From Dreissena polymorpha (Eukaryota; Mollusca; Bivalvia; Myida; Dreissenidae), in NCBI RefSeq assembly GCF_020536995.1, contig NC_068355.1:123540037-123604036 (forward strand): 64,000 bases of DNA, read 5' to 3'. The number at the start of each line of letters is the position of its first letter. Position 1 is the stretch's first letter. Positions 35,305 to 47,640 of the stretch are shown piece by piece. The notes under the pieces are model-generated. The model worked only from the letters and a program-made list of their open reading frames with translations, was not told where the DNA came from and did not search any database. Both the position numbers and the translations under genes were made by a program.

Positions 35305-36132
35305 AATTGCGAAAATATCTCTGTTCCGCACAATAAGCGCCATATTGTTTCAAGCAATCGTGTACTTGAAGCCGCGAGTGATATAGGTGTGCATACAGCC
35401 GGCGTCAGTGTTTGTGTTATGCCGGTCCTTACGAACATTCACAGCGTTCCCCCTGTAACCCTGTCAACAACTAGTGTGGTTTCGACAGCCGCCGCCAGAG
35501 TTTGTGCTACGCCGGACCGTATGATCATTAGAAGCGTTCCCCCTGTAACTCGGTCAACGACTAGTGTGGTTTCGACAGCCGCCAGTGTTTGTGATATGCC
35601 GGACCTAACGAACATTAACAGCGTTCCCCCTGTAACTCGGTCAACAACTAGTGTGGTTTCGACAGCCGCCGCCAGTGTTTGTGCTACGCCGGACCTTATG
35701 ATCATTAGCAGCGTTCCCCCTGTAACTCGGTCAACGACTAGTGTGGTTTCGACAGCCGCCAGTGTTTGTGATATGCCGGACCTTACGAACATTAACAGCG
35801 TTCCCCCTGTAACTCGGTCAACGACTAGGGTAGTTTCGACAGCCGCCGCCAGTGTTTGCGCTGCGCCGGTCCTTACGAACATTAACAGATGTCCCCCTGT
35901 TACGCTGTCAACGACAAGTGTGGTTTCTACAGCAATGCACTACAGCGACAGAGGAGTAGAGAGCGTACCGAACCGCAACAGTGTAGACCGTGATAGCGAA
36001 CATGTGTCAGTAGTGCCTAGACATGTCCATGGTCAACCGTTGATGTATCTACCGGCGGGCACAAGTGTAAGGAGCTTTGCTGATCAGCATCCTTTTTTGT
36101 ACCACGTCAAACATCGGAACATTCCCAGATAG
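35293..36132 (+). pseudogene. LINE-associated Thr/Val repeat region
   Basis: A 279-codon frame. Residues about 50-215 are six copies of a SVPPVTRSTTSVVSTAA-type unit, alternating 29 and 30 residues (a 59-residue pair). The end (VPRQTSEH-like after a frame change near 36100) runs into the endonuclease. Probably the N-terminal extension of the endonuclease/reverse transcriptase protein. Confidence 0.55.
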
Positions 36133-36149
36133 CGCAAGGGTCGGAACCG

Positions 36150-36915
36150 AGTGTTAGTTTTGAACCTAGTAGCGAGTCTTCAAAAACGTTAGGGATAGCT
36201 TCTTTTAATTGTAAGAACATTGTGACTAGTACACTCGCCATAGCGGACATTTTTAAGTATAACGATATTATACTTGTGCAAGAACATTGGCTATTTCAGT
36301 CTTAAATTGATCTCTTAAGTGAAGCTCACGAAAACATAAACTCTGTTGAAAAAGGTACAGATTATAACGACCCATTATTGCCTACACAGCTTCCGCGAGG
36401 TTTTGGCGGGGTAGGTGTTTTATGGAAGAAAGAACTTGATCCAAAAGTGACCGTGCTTGAAGACGGAGGAAACAGAATTCAATGCCTGCAACTTTCTAAC
36501 CTCAAGGACAATAAGGGATTAGTCATAGTGTCTGTATACATGCCCTGTCGGGGGTTGAGCGGTAATGTGACTGAGTTTTGCGATTGTGTGGACCAGTTAA
36601 GGGAAATCATTTTAAAATATAACACTGACAATTATATCCTTTTTGGGCGGCGACTTTAATGAAAATCTTGGAGGGGCTCATGGATCTAGAAGACTCAATT
36701 ACTTGAAAGAACTGGTAAATGACTTTGATCTTAAATTTGAGAATTCCGGGGAAACATACCTTGACCCTCGAGGCAATGAGTGCACCGAGATAGACTTTTT
36801 TCTGTACAACGTGCCATCAGTGCTAATCACTTCAAGAAAGGTCGTACTTAATGACCTGCGGACAAATACATCGGATCACTATCCTATTAAGGTTGAACTT
36901 TTGTGTAATTTTACT
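36150..36915 (+). pseudogene. LINE AP-type endonuclease domain
   Basis: GIASFNCKN opens the domain, VQEHW carries the catalytic Glu, GDFNENLGG the Asp/Asn site and TSDHYPI the His site, all in the usual order. There is an in-frame stop near 36303 and a frame change near 36645. This domain nicks target DNA for target-primed reverse transcription. Confidence 0.8.
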
Positions 36916-36939
36916 TTAAATATAAAGCCAAAAGACAGC

Positions 36940-38630
36940 GTAATAAGCACTAGGGTGAACTGGAGAACTATTGATAAACATGTATATTCCATTAGGGTCA
37001 AGGACGGTCTCGCAACCCTAGAAACTGAAATTGATGATGATAATGTCGAGGAGGTTGTTAAATATTTCTGTGAGCTTATGAGTGAATCTGCGTCTAATCT
37101 TGCCAGTAGAAAGTTAAAGGTGTGGAACCCAGAAATTAGAAACAATGTCATGAACATGAAAAGTGCATACAAAGCTTGGAAGCGGGCGGGTAGACCGCGT
37201 GGAGAGAGTAGTTTGTTAACTGAAAAGAACTTGGCTAAGAGGGCACTACGATCCAATGTTAGGCAGGCAATTGCGAAAAAAGACTATGAACTAAAACAGA
37301 AGATAATTGAAAGCAGGAAATATGACTCTAGAACATTTCATAAGCTAGTGAATAGCCAACGTAACAAGCAGGGCAGTTTTATTACTGATTTATACGTAGG
37401 TAACCAACGGTACCAAGAAGATGTGGTTTTCATGATCATTTTGAAGCTCTTGGGCAACAGGCTGCCAATGACCTCTTCGACAATGTATATGATGAAATCG
37501 TTAATATTGAATACGGACTGACTGTGAATATGAACCGCAATCAATACGTCCAACCTGTAACTAAAATTGAACTTGAAAAAGCAGTTAAAAGTCTGAATAC
37601 GGGTAAAGCGCCTGATGTTTACAACATGTCAGTCGAACATATATTGAACTGTAAAGACAGCACCTTTGAGTATCTTTAAAAGGTTGTATCCCATGTATTT
37701 GCTAGTGGACTGTTTCCTGCGGCTTTGAAGAGAGGTGTGGTGACTCCCATTTTCAAAAACAAAGGTGAACCCAATGTTTCAGGGAACTATTGGGGCATAA
37801 CAATTCTACCGGTGATTGGCAAGGTCATTGAAGCAATACTGCGTGATAGGAAAGCACCAAACATAAAGAGCAGCCAGAATATATTCCAACGGGGCTTTAC
37901 TAAGAACTCTTCACCGCTAAATTCAGCTTTTATAGTAGAAGAACTGTATCGTGAATGTCATGACAATAGATCCGAAATGCATTTGATCTTTCTGGATGCG
38001 AGATCTGCGTTTGATGTGGTAGACCACAAACACCTTATGCGACGACTGGGTCACATTGGAGTATCCGACAAACATTGGTCCCTAATCGATAGCTTGCATA
38101 GGGATTCCACTAGTGCAGTTAAGTGGAAGGGGCGTGTCTCGGCTGAGTTCAGTGTTCAGCAGGGCGTTAGACAGGGATGAGTACTGAGCACCGACCTTTA
38201 CAAGGTCTACGTTAACCCGCTGCTTGATCGCCTACAAGAAGCCAGGGTGGGATCCACTATCGGTGACGTCAAATGTTCGGCCAGTGCTTGTGCGGACGAT
38301 ATATGCTTATGTGCCGAGACGGTCAATGAAGCTCAGGAACTGTTAAACAATTCAGCTGAATTCGCCAATATGGAGCGATACCTGTTACAACCTACCAAGA
38401 GCGTGCATATCCATGTTAGTCACCAACGTAAAAAGGGCGTGTCTACTCCCCTCTTCATGAACAATGACGAAATTCCATCTGTGCCAAGAGCTATACATCT
38501 CGGTATTATACGAACTGACTCTATGCTGAACAACCAAAAAGCTAATGTGGATGAAAATTTAAAAAAAAAGCAAGAAGAAAAGCATATAGTATATTCGGTA
38601 GTGGTTACAAAGTGCAAGCGGGACTAAATG
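36940..38630 (+). pseudogene. LINE reverse transcriptase domain
   Basis: Motifs in order: KRGVVTPIFKNKGEP, YWGITILPVIGKVIE, FLDARSAFDVVDH, QQGVRQG and CADDICL (catalytic DD). There is a frame change near 37430, stops near 37677 and 38178, and a frame change near 38620. The order and spacing are those of CR1/Jockey-type LINE polymerases. Confidence 0.85.
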
Positions 38631-39646
38631 TACTGTCCATTATTCATCTTTACAAATCTTATGTTCTTCCCGTGCTTTTATATGGATTGGAACTGTTATT
38701 ACCTCCTGAACGCATTATAAACTGTCTCGAAGCACTCCAAAGAAAGTTTGTTAAATAAATTCTTAGACTACCAGACAAAACAGCCAATGCGGCAGTATAT
38801 CTTCTATCCGGACTTTTACCGATCGAAGCACAAATTCACATACAGGCACTGACTTTCTTACATACTATATGCTCGCAAGATAACAATAGTATTGAGTGGG
38901 CGCTACTTGTACGTCAGATTAGCTTTAAATCAGTTGACAGCTCATCCTGGTTCATACAAGTGCAGCATATAATGTGGAAGTACGAGTTGGGGACTGTTGC
39001 TGACTTAGCTGACAACACACCCACGAAGGGAAAATGGAAGACACGTGTACTCAAGGCGATTCATAGCTACTGGAGTGATCAAATAGACAGTTTAACACCC
39101 TTATATTCCACATTGTTTTTCTTGAGACAAGATAAGTATGTGCCTGGTAAGATTCTCCCTTTGCTCTCATTGGAATATACGGCCAGAGAGTCAGAACGGT
39201 TAAAAACAAAGGTACGGTTACTCACAGGGACTTACATGCTCCAAACAAAACGTAAGAACTTTAACCAGTATAATATAAACCCAACATGTCAGATGTGTGG
39301 TGAAGAAAATGAAACCGCAGAACATTTTGTGCTCAAGTGTAGTGCTCTGCATAGTGTTAGACAGTTAATTATGGTAGACATAGAACGTCAGTGGGAGGCG
39401 ATAACAGAGACTTCCTTTAATACTTTACCCGTAGACGAACAGCACTACATACTCATCAACAGTTGGCCAACTTTAAAGACTTTCATGAAAACCCATTTGT
39501 CCACAGAATTTCACGAGTTTGAGAAGCATTGTGGACGGTTGTTGTACGGTCTGGACAGGACACGTCAGTTGCTCTTGGTGACCAATGCAAGCCAGCGACC
39601 ACCCCGTACCAAACACAAAAAAACTAAAGAAGGGCATAATTCTTAA
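38621..39646 (+). pseudogene. LINE C-terminal region with Cys/His motif
   Basis: LYKSYVLPVLLYGLE, the usual post-polymerase segment, is followed by one in-frame stop and then 228 open codons from 38960. CQMCGEENETAEHFVLKC (C-x2-C...H...C) is the zinc-knuckle-like motif common near the end of CR1/R1/Jockey-type ORF2. The stop codon TAA (39644-39646) directly abuts the 21-base repeat, leaving no 3' UTR. Confidence 0.75.
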
Positions 39647-39667
39647 TTAAACTGGCAATAGTGTTTA

Positions 39668-41850
39668 TTGGGTATTTTTATTCAAGGCAATACAATTCTA
39701 ATGTATGTACAGAAGCACTCTCCGACCGTCGTAAATGAACTTTCACTTAATGTTTTATTTTTATCTCATTTAATATTTTAACAACTAATGAAAAATCGCG
39801 CGTACAGTTCTAAGTCGCATATATTCGCGATTAGTGGATAGACTTATATTCTAGTGAAAGGTGTGTGATTTAAGGAGTGAATAGTGTGAACGTGTAATAT
39901 AGAGTGTTTATATTCGGTGGAGGATTATTCACTGTCTACAAACGATTGTTTGGTTCCTCTACAAAAGGGGTTCAAGAAGAACACAGAACAGATGGCGGCA
40001 AGCAGACGAGAAATTGCGATTAACGGCGAAAATAATAAATATCGTTCAATAAACAACGGATATCATATGGTCATTAGGGAATAAAATACTACGTTTGAGA
40101 TAAAAATAAATAAAATATTTATCAGAAATCTGCGCAGTGAATGTGCGTCACGGAAACAAGTGTTGGAAAATTGGAGTTCAGCCTACTCACAAAGTTAAAT
40201 CATTTATAATAAGATGAGTATCGTTCGAAAATGGAAAGAGACAAACATGATTTGATTTATATGTTAGTGAATCTGTGTATACTCAGATTCATATGCATAT
40301 TCTGCTTTATTATGTTTGTTACGCTGTACAGTTTAATGAAATAGCATTGAACTGAGGTTGTCAAGTGCAAGATATTGAAAGGTAAACAAATAAAATATAT
40401 TATTTTAACTCCATTAAATACATTATTAACACAGCAAGAACACTAAAGGGTGTTTGTCAATATTTGTTTATGTTTTCCCCTTATGATATTAAATTTTTAA
40501 AAATACTGAATTAAATTAACAGCTACTCTTAAAGAGCTTATGAGCAAATGGTGTATTTAAGAATCTATAGATTATTGCAAGTTTAATATGCATGTGGATG
40601 GATATTAACTAAATATTGTCTTCATTGTAAGAAGACATTAAAGCAGCACTTTATAATATAAAAATGCTGTCAAACATGCACTTAAAAACAATTATAATTG
40701 TGCTACTTATAATCATATTTATAATGCTTAATGTTTCCCAATTTCATGATTTATCGCGCTATTTTTTCCGATTTCATGGTTAATCGCGCTAATTTTTCCA
40801 ATCCAAATGGCACAGGCTGTAACAAACAAAAGCAAATTAAATTCACTTAACCGATTAAATGGTTAGCAGGTAAATTCATCTAATTCTTTATGTACCGTTA
40901 AATTGATATGTGACCCAGTCATGGTGATTTAATGCTCAAAATGATTGAAAAGGTTAAAACTACTGACAACAGCCCAAAACTACTGAGCGATGCCCTACAT
41001 ACTACAGAGAAGCAATCGGTAGGATAAACAGGTCTGTATTCACATTTTATGTACTACAACTTTCACTACACAAAGTTTGGATCAAGATCAATTCAAGCGC
41101 AATCTGATCAGGATCCAAAGTGTTCGCTTAACATCTTTAGAAGTACTGACTGAATGACAATTATGTTGAACAGTTTGGATCTTGATCAGACTTCTCTTTT
41201 GGAGCCAAAATGGTCGCAATCGCCCTAAGGTCGAATTTCCTGTTTTGTGGCTCATTTTTTCTCATGATTGATACAAATTATCATGATATAAAGTAGGTCT
41301 GTTGTATATTAAATAGTATTTTTAGTGTCCATATTCCAACCATGGATGAAAGTAACAAAGTTGGTTGTTATTTAAAGCTTTTAAACAATTTAAAAAGTTT
41401 TCAATTCTTTTTTATTTAAGTCAAATGCATGCTATATTTGTTACAAACATACATATGATTAACACTCAACAAAAGTTTAACGATCACTATATTACACTAC
41501 TCACCTGGCGTGGTTAATGGTCTCTATTGAAGCAATATAGTATAACACATGCGAAAGGTGCTTTTACATATAAATATATATAAAAATATGTTTACTATTA
41601 TTATAAAAAGCTTCTACAACAGTGTAATAAGATATATAAAACACTTAAAAGTTAATGCAAGTATACATAAGGTTAAAATGGCTTAATTTTAAATTTTCAA
41701 AGATAAAAAAAATAGTTTAGACAGTTTTATTTTTATTGTTTTGGTAGACTGCTCACTTTTCATGATTTTATTTTTATTTTTATTTATTCCCCCCCCCCGA
41801 CTCAATTTTTTGAAAAATTTCCCGTAAAACAAAAAAAATGCTGGCCTTAC
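39668..41850. other. No gene seen
   Basis: A+T-rich. TTTCATG(A/G)TTxATCGCGCTA recurs at about 40741 and 40770. Nothing else of note. Confidence 0.45.
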
Positions 41851-41859
41851 CATGCTCTC

Positions 41860-42225
41860 AAATATCCATTATAATGCATCTTTTGACGATTTAAAACCTG
41901 AAAATTATAAAGCGTTGCAACGCGAAACGATTGAATAATTTGGAGAGTTCTAATTTTGTCATTATATTTTGTAATTCTACGGGGATTGCTTATATGAAGT
42001 AAAAAATACGTCACTCGATATATGAGCACGAATGGCCGAGTGGTCTCAGCGAAAGACTTTTACTCCAGGGATCAGTGGTTTAGAGCCCAGTTTAGGGATA
42101 CCTTTTTCCTTTCTTTAATTTTATTCTTTTTCACTGGATGTTTTAAGATCTAATGTTTATATTTATCAATATAAAGCATTTAATTACAAATTTCAATGCA
42201 TGCCAATTTTCTGTGAAAACGCCCC
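41860..42225 (+). mobile_element. SINE-like element with central tRNA-like promoter, copy 1
   Basis: A left part (AATTTGGAGAGTTCTAATTT, GGGGATTGCTTATATGAAGT) leads to a tRNA-like segment at about 42032-42110 with A box TGGCCGAGTGGTCTC and B box GGTTTAGAGCCC, then a T run and CTTTAATTTTATTCTTTTTC. The tRNA-like part does not fold as a full tRNA. Copy 2 is at 43287-43620. Confidence 0.7.
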
Positions 42226-42394
42226 TTTAATAATGCGCACTAAATATATACATGTGTAAGCGATTGAAATAAAGATAAATATAAATAAAGATACAGACAT
42301 TTGACTTAATGAGTACTCGTACACTCTTGAACTGAACAAATTTTAAAACAACAAAACCTACTAGTGTAGTTAGCATTGTGTTTTAAAACACATT

Positions 42395-42790
42395 TTTGGC
42401 GTAGCTATTTAACTAACCTTTAACCTTAAATGACCTTTACATAACGAATGAATCCACTCGAAGTTTTCATTGGCAGATTCGATTTAAATCCACAAGAATA
42501 TTAACCATATCACTGCTTCAGTGTACAGCGTATTTGCATAGTATAGGATGTAACAATGTACAATATAAGGAATTCGAAACTACTATCTGCATGTTCATAC
42601 GACAAATAGACACACATTTTGCCCCGTTTTGTATATGCGTTAAAATACATCTCGCAGAATTTCAGGGTCAGTACACGGTCACGAAATAGTCAGAGGAAGA
42701 CATAATGGCTTATCGCAAGTTTGAAATGAACACAACCCATTCAAATTTATAAAGAGTGTGTCTAAAAGCACAGGTCGAGGTGTGTGTGCG
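42395..42790. repeat. Dispersed repeat, copy 1 (second at 56942-57300)
   Basis: Shares with 56942-57300, in the same order: GGCGTAGCTATTTAAC, an AACCTTAAATG-like block, a GAATGAATxCAxTCGAA block, CTCGCAGAATT and TCAGTAC(A/T)CGG. The end (TATCGCAAGTTTGAAATG..) also matches 19430-19510. Class unknown. Confidence 0.65.
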
Positions 42791-42799
42791 CTGTTTATC

Positions 42800-43280
42800 C
42801 TCATATTTATGTTATAGAGATAACTTAGACAAAATAACAACAATATGTATTTTTTTCGCAATTGGTTGCTGCACTGGCAACCATCTTTAGACTTTTGGTT
42901 GCCTTGCTAAAGAATAACAAGCCTATAATCATGTACATGTTGTGTTGTGTATCTAATACTATATTTATTTCTTTACATTATTGAGCAACAATGTTGCCGA
43001 CATGACATACTTTTAATGCATTATGTCTTGTTGTGAGCCGGAATTGATTCATTTCATAGACCTAATTGATCAAAAGTCGCCAATTTGTATTCTATGTTTA
43101 ATTGGATTGAGTTGTTCAAGCTTTGAAAAGTTGCCCTGCTTTTTAGCCCAACTGTAACCAACTTTTGAAATTGAGTTTCCTGGTCTTAAATCTATTTGCC
43201 CCAGGCAACCACTAAATCTGTAAGTTATTCATGATGTAAGATCTGACAGTGTATTGAACTCATTCAATTTGCAAGTTTGA
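42800..43280. other. No gene seen
   Basis: A+T-rich spacer between two repeats. Nothing recognised. Confidence 0.4.
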
Positions 43281-43286
43281 AGACAT

Positions 43287-43620
43287 TAAAGGGATATTTT
43301 CACGCTTTGGTAAACTGACAAAATTAAATGATTTAATTATTTGGAGAGTTCTGTTGTTGTCGTTTTATTTTTTCATAATACGAGGATTGCTAATATAAAG
43401 TATAAAATACATCCCTCATGCTTTGAGATCGGATGGCCGAGTGGTCTAAACGATTGACTATTATTCCAGGGGTCAGTGGTTCGAGACCAGTTGGGGGTAA
43501 CTTTTTTGTTTCTTTAATTTTATTTTCTTTTTTTAATGGAGCTTTTAAAATCCAACGTTTACATTTATCAATATAAAAGTGATATTATGGGCATTTTTCA
43601 CCGTTGAATTGAGCTGAAAT
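43287..43620 (+). mobile_element. SINE-like element with central tRNA-like promoter, copy 2
   Basis: Same order as copy 1: TTATTTGGAGAGTTCTGTTG, GAGGATTGCTAATATAAAGT, A box TGGCCGAGTGGTCTA, B box GGTTCGAGACC (better preserved than in copy 1), T run, CTTTAATTTTATTTTC. The edges read GGGATATTTTCAC and GGGCATTTTTCAC. Confidence 0.75.
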
Positions 43621-44720
43621 GAATTAACAGGTCAAAAGAGTTAGTTAAAATGTGGTTACTGACCAATTATCTGCAACTCATCCTGCTACCAGTTGTTTAT
43701 AAAAATATATTTTATATTCGATATTCTTACGTATTCTTAATATTCAGTCCTCTAATCTGAAATGATCCGTAAAACAAAATTGTGTCGTATGAAAGAATCA
43801 GCACTAAAACTAAATTTAGGTTCACATCGTACATGCATGATCAGTTGTCAAACGAAAGTACGGTTGATATTCAAATGGATTCTTTTTCTCTTTCCGGGAT
43901 ATTGTTTTAATATGTTGATGCTGCATTAACACATATAAGTGTATATGGAGTGAAATCACCAAAAATAAACAACGGTTACGATAGGCACCTATAAACTGTT
44001 GGATTCCCATAATATCACTTTAAGCATTTAATGACAAACGGTGAAAAGGTCCCTTTTAGATGTTTACTAAAAATTCCACAAGGTCAAAACTCAATAGTTG
44101 TTTATTTGATTTAAAAGTGATTTGCCTTGTTGCCTTAAAGTTTTTATCACTTGTATCATTTTTAAAAAATCATTAATAGAAGAGATCATTTAAGCTTCAT
44201 TTGGAAAAAACAGGGCTAAATGCATACGACAGGTCGCGTCGCAGAACAAGAATTACGTTTTATCGTAGATTTTTATTTAATGTTGTGTAATTCAGCGTTT
44301 TTACTTGGAAGACAATGCCAATTTATCGTCTTCATTGATGTTTGTGATACCATAATACGTTTTATTTTAAAAGAGACATACTCGTATTTTTAAATAAATA
44401 TAATTATGTCATGCATCGATGGTGCGCCGAAAATAATCTTTAGTTCTTTATTCGTATGTGGTAATTGTATTCTACTGATGCAACGTTGTTCGTGTCCTTC
44501 TTACAAGATAATGTTCAGAATGGTTAGTAAGGGCTTACTTCCCGTTTGTTAAAAAATATTACTTCAGATAATCGTCGATTTTTCGAACTCTGTTAATCCG
44601 AATTCCTCGTCAGTTGATTTGTATTGTGTTTCCCTTTTCCTTATTATTTAATTAGAAAATTTCATGTTCAAGTCGAATTCCGCCATTCCTAATTATCGCT
44701 ATTTCAAACCCATATTATGG
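43621..44720. other. No gene seen
   Basis: A+T-rich. No coding or repeat signal that can be supported. Confidence 0.4.
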
Positions 44721-44870
44721 CTCGATTGGTAATTGCCGGCTCAGGTACTTCTTAAAATTACCCCGGGAACTCGTATAATACAAGTATTCAGTGTATGGAA
44801 TTATACTAAAATGTACCCCGGATTATGGTCGGGTGCAATCAAACCTATTTGAAATTCGCGTATTACACTT
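44721..44870. repeat. Left end of the CTCGATTGGT foldback family
   Basis: CTCGATTGGTAATTGCCGGC, then ACCCCGGGAAC and AATGTACCCCGG, matches the end of the element at 4968-5441. It may pair with the inverted end at 48395-48469. Confidence 0.65.
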
Positions 44871-46069
44871 TAGTTATTTCTCAAACGGGTACCCGAAATA
44901 CAAGAGGGCCATGATGGCCCTGTATCGCTCCACTGTTTTTTCTTTGCGAAAAAAACGTGTAATGCGCATGGGTTGAAATGTACTCAAGCATGTGACTTTC
45001 TCTTTCTATCCCTCGTCCCACTGGGTGCTTAAAGTTGGAAGGGTGAGCATTTTTATTTACAGACAAAAAGCCTCGGAATTGTTGCACAGGTCCTTTGCTA
45101 ATAACGTAGGTACATTTATCTCTCCAAAAGATATTGGCGTTCTTTCTAATTCACATATTTTTAGATGCTGAAGATCGAATCTACGCATTTGATTTGAAAC
45201 AGATTCACAAGACCCAAAGGAATCAAAATGCCTTAACCCTTTACCAAACAACACATTTTGGACTTTCCCAATTTGAAAGAGGTTGCAGACGTCAATTGAA
45301 TTAAAATGGAATATGAAGGAAATGATCAGGTAGGGTAGAAATAATGTGATAAAAGGAGAAATTGCTCATCAACCCACACATCCCTAAGACCAACAGGCCT
45401 GAGAATATTATGATAATCTAAAGATTATTTCTTGATATTTATAAATGTATTTAATTAAGTAATACATTTGACTTCTAAGATCAATTCATAACTTATATTA
45501 AGAAAATTATAAAATGGTCAGAAATATATATGGGTTGTTGAGCAATTGACAATCATTTCAACAATTCATGATCAGTCACGATTCACAAATGGAACAATGA
45601 ATCATTAGTTATTAAAAAGCAGCATATACGATAGTTAAGAACATTGCACTTCATTAATTTCAACACCTTCTCTTGGATACAAAGTTTGAGTTTACCGTGC
45701 AGTATCATACATTGACTTTCCTTGTAATAATTATATCATGTTCATGGAAGTTGTGTTTATAAAATCAATAATATATTATTAAACTGGTTTTAACACTACA
45801 AAAAAGACATGAAATTAACATGTCATCCAAAATATTTTCATCCGGATATATGGTCACTTTCGACATATTTAAATAAAACCCGACTTTTTTCAGTTTATAA
45901 GAAAAACATTCATAACACATGTTCTTACTTCAATGCCTTTGTAAGCAGTCACCATCTGACCTAAAATGGCACTAAATGACAGGGTTTTATCTCATGTTTA
46001 CAAAATGTTGATGTTGTTGTTGGTCACAGCCAAACGGCCGCAGTAATCTCTACTGGTAAACGTCATATG
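44871..46069. other. No gene seen
   Basis: A+T-rich, with short featureless frames at 44791-44976, 44881-45087 and 45057-45254. Nothing recognised. Confidence 0.4.
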
Positions 46070-47640
46070 TTCAGTTTTGTGACCCCCGGGGCCGGGTCAA
46101 ATTTGAGCCCAGGGGAATAATTTGAACACATTTGGTAGAGGACTATAAGATATCACTACATACCAAATTTAGTAGCCCTAGGCTCTATAATTAAGGACAA
46201 GAAGATTTTTAAAGTTTGCATAAAATAGGCCTTATTTAAGCATATGTTCATTTTTGTGACCCCCGGGGCAAGGTCAAATTTGTTCCTAGGGGCATAATTT
46301 GAACAAACTAAGTAGAGAACTATTAGATGTCACTACCTACCGAATTTGGTAGAAATAGGCCCAATGGTTATGGACAAGAAGATTTTTATAGTTTGCACAA
46401 TATGGGCCCAATATAAGCATATGTTCAATTTTGTGACCCCTGGGGAACGGTCAAATTTGATCTCAGGGGCTTAATTTGAACAAACTTGGTACAGGACTAT
46501 AAGGTGTCATTACATACCAAATTTGGTAGCCCTATGCCATACGGTTATGGAAAAGAAGATTTTTAAAGTTTGCACAAAATAGGCCTTATATAAGCAAATT
46601 TTCGATCATTTGACCCCCCAAGGGCAGGGTCAAATTTGACCCCAGGGGCATAATTTGAACAAACTTGGTAGAGGACTATAAGATGTCACTACATAGCAAA
46701 TTTGGTAGCCCTAGGCCCAATGGTTATGGACGAGAAGATTTTTTAAGTTTTCACAAAATAGGCCTTATATTAGCAAATTTTCAATTTTTTGACCCCCCGG
46801 AGCAGGGTCAAATTTGGTAGCCCTAGGCCCAATGGTTATGGACAAGAAGATTTTTAAAGCCTTATACAAGCAAATTTTCAATTTTTTAACCTCCCGGGGC
46901 AGGGTCAAATTTGACCCCAGGGGCATAATTTGAACAAACTTGGTAGAGTACAATAAGATGTCACTACATACCAAATTTGGTAGCCCTATGCCATACGGTT
47001 ATGGACAAGAAGATTTTTAAAATTTGCACAAATAGGCCTTATATAAGCAAATTTTCAATGTTTTGACCCCCCCCCCCCCCCGGGGTAGGGTAAAATTTAA
47101 CCCAAGGGGCATAATTTGAACAAACTTGGTAGAGGACTATAAGATGTAACTACATAGCAAATTTGGTAGCCCTAGGCCCAATGGTTACGGACAAGAAGAT
47201 TTTTAAAGTTTGCACAAAATAGGCCTTATATAAGCAAATTTTCAATTTTTTGACCCCCCGGGGCAGGGTCAAATTTGACCCCAGGGGCATGATTTGAACA
47301 AACTTGGTAGAGGACTATAAGATGTCAATAAATACCAAATTTGGTAGCCCTAGGCTTAATGGTTATGGACAAGAAGATTGATATTGTTTGCACAAAATAG
47401 GCTATATATAAGCAAATTTTCAATTTTTGACCCCCCGGGGCAGGGTCAAATTTGACCCCAGGGGCATAATTTGAACACATTTGAAAGAGGTTCACCACAG
47501 GAACATTCCTGAGAAATTTCATCAGATTTGGACCAGTAGTTTAGGAGAAGAAGATGTTTAAAGAAAAAGTTAACGCACGCACGCACGGACGCACGCACGC
47601 ACACACGACGGACACAGGACCATGGCATAAGCCCCGCTGG
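46070..47640. repeat. Tandem array of a ~180-bp unit, about 8 copies, with HGCACG-rich end
   Basis: Each unit has GACCCCCCGGGGCAGGGTCA, TTTGACCCCAGGGGCATAAT, GGTAGAGGACTATAAGATG, AATTTGGTAGCCCTAGGCC and ATGGACAAGAAGATTTTTA. One unit near 46800 lacks its middle. The array ends in ACGCACGCACGCACGGACGC and a palindromic CTGGCCTTTGGCCAG (47570-47650). The units share a layout with the element at 1-780 (tandem units, then a GGAC/ACGC run, then a short hairpin). Confidence 0.88.

Larger units (their letters stand above)
33736..39667 (+). mobile_element. Decayed non-LTR retrotransposon (LINE), CR1/Jockey-like layout
   Basis: In order: an ORF1-type region with a PHD-like finger and coiled coil, a Thr/Val repeat region, an AP-type endonuclease, a reverse transcriptase, and a C-terminal Cys/His segment. 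Several frame changes (about 34.07, 35.29, 36.1, 36.65, 37.43 and 38.62 kb) and in-frame stops show it is dead. There is no poly(A) at the 3' end, which fits CR1-type elements better than L1. The exact clade cannot be set without a tree. A 21-base direct repeat at 35266-35286 and 39647-39667 raises the possibility that the right-hand part is a separate insertion. Confidence 0.85.

Noticed and set aside
35439-35882. Minus-strand repetitive frame
   Set aside because: Antisense of the LINE Thr/Val repeats.
42032-42110. True tRNA-Ser/Leu gene
   Set aside because: A and B boxes are present but the acceptor and anticodon stems do not pair; it is part of a repeated SINE-like element.
43430-43512. 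True tRNA gene
   Set aside because: Same as above: boxes without a closed cloverleaf, and repeated flanks on both sides.
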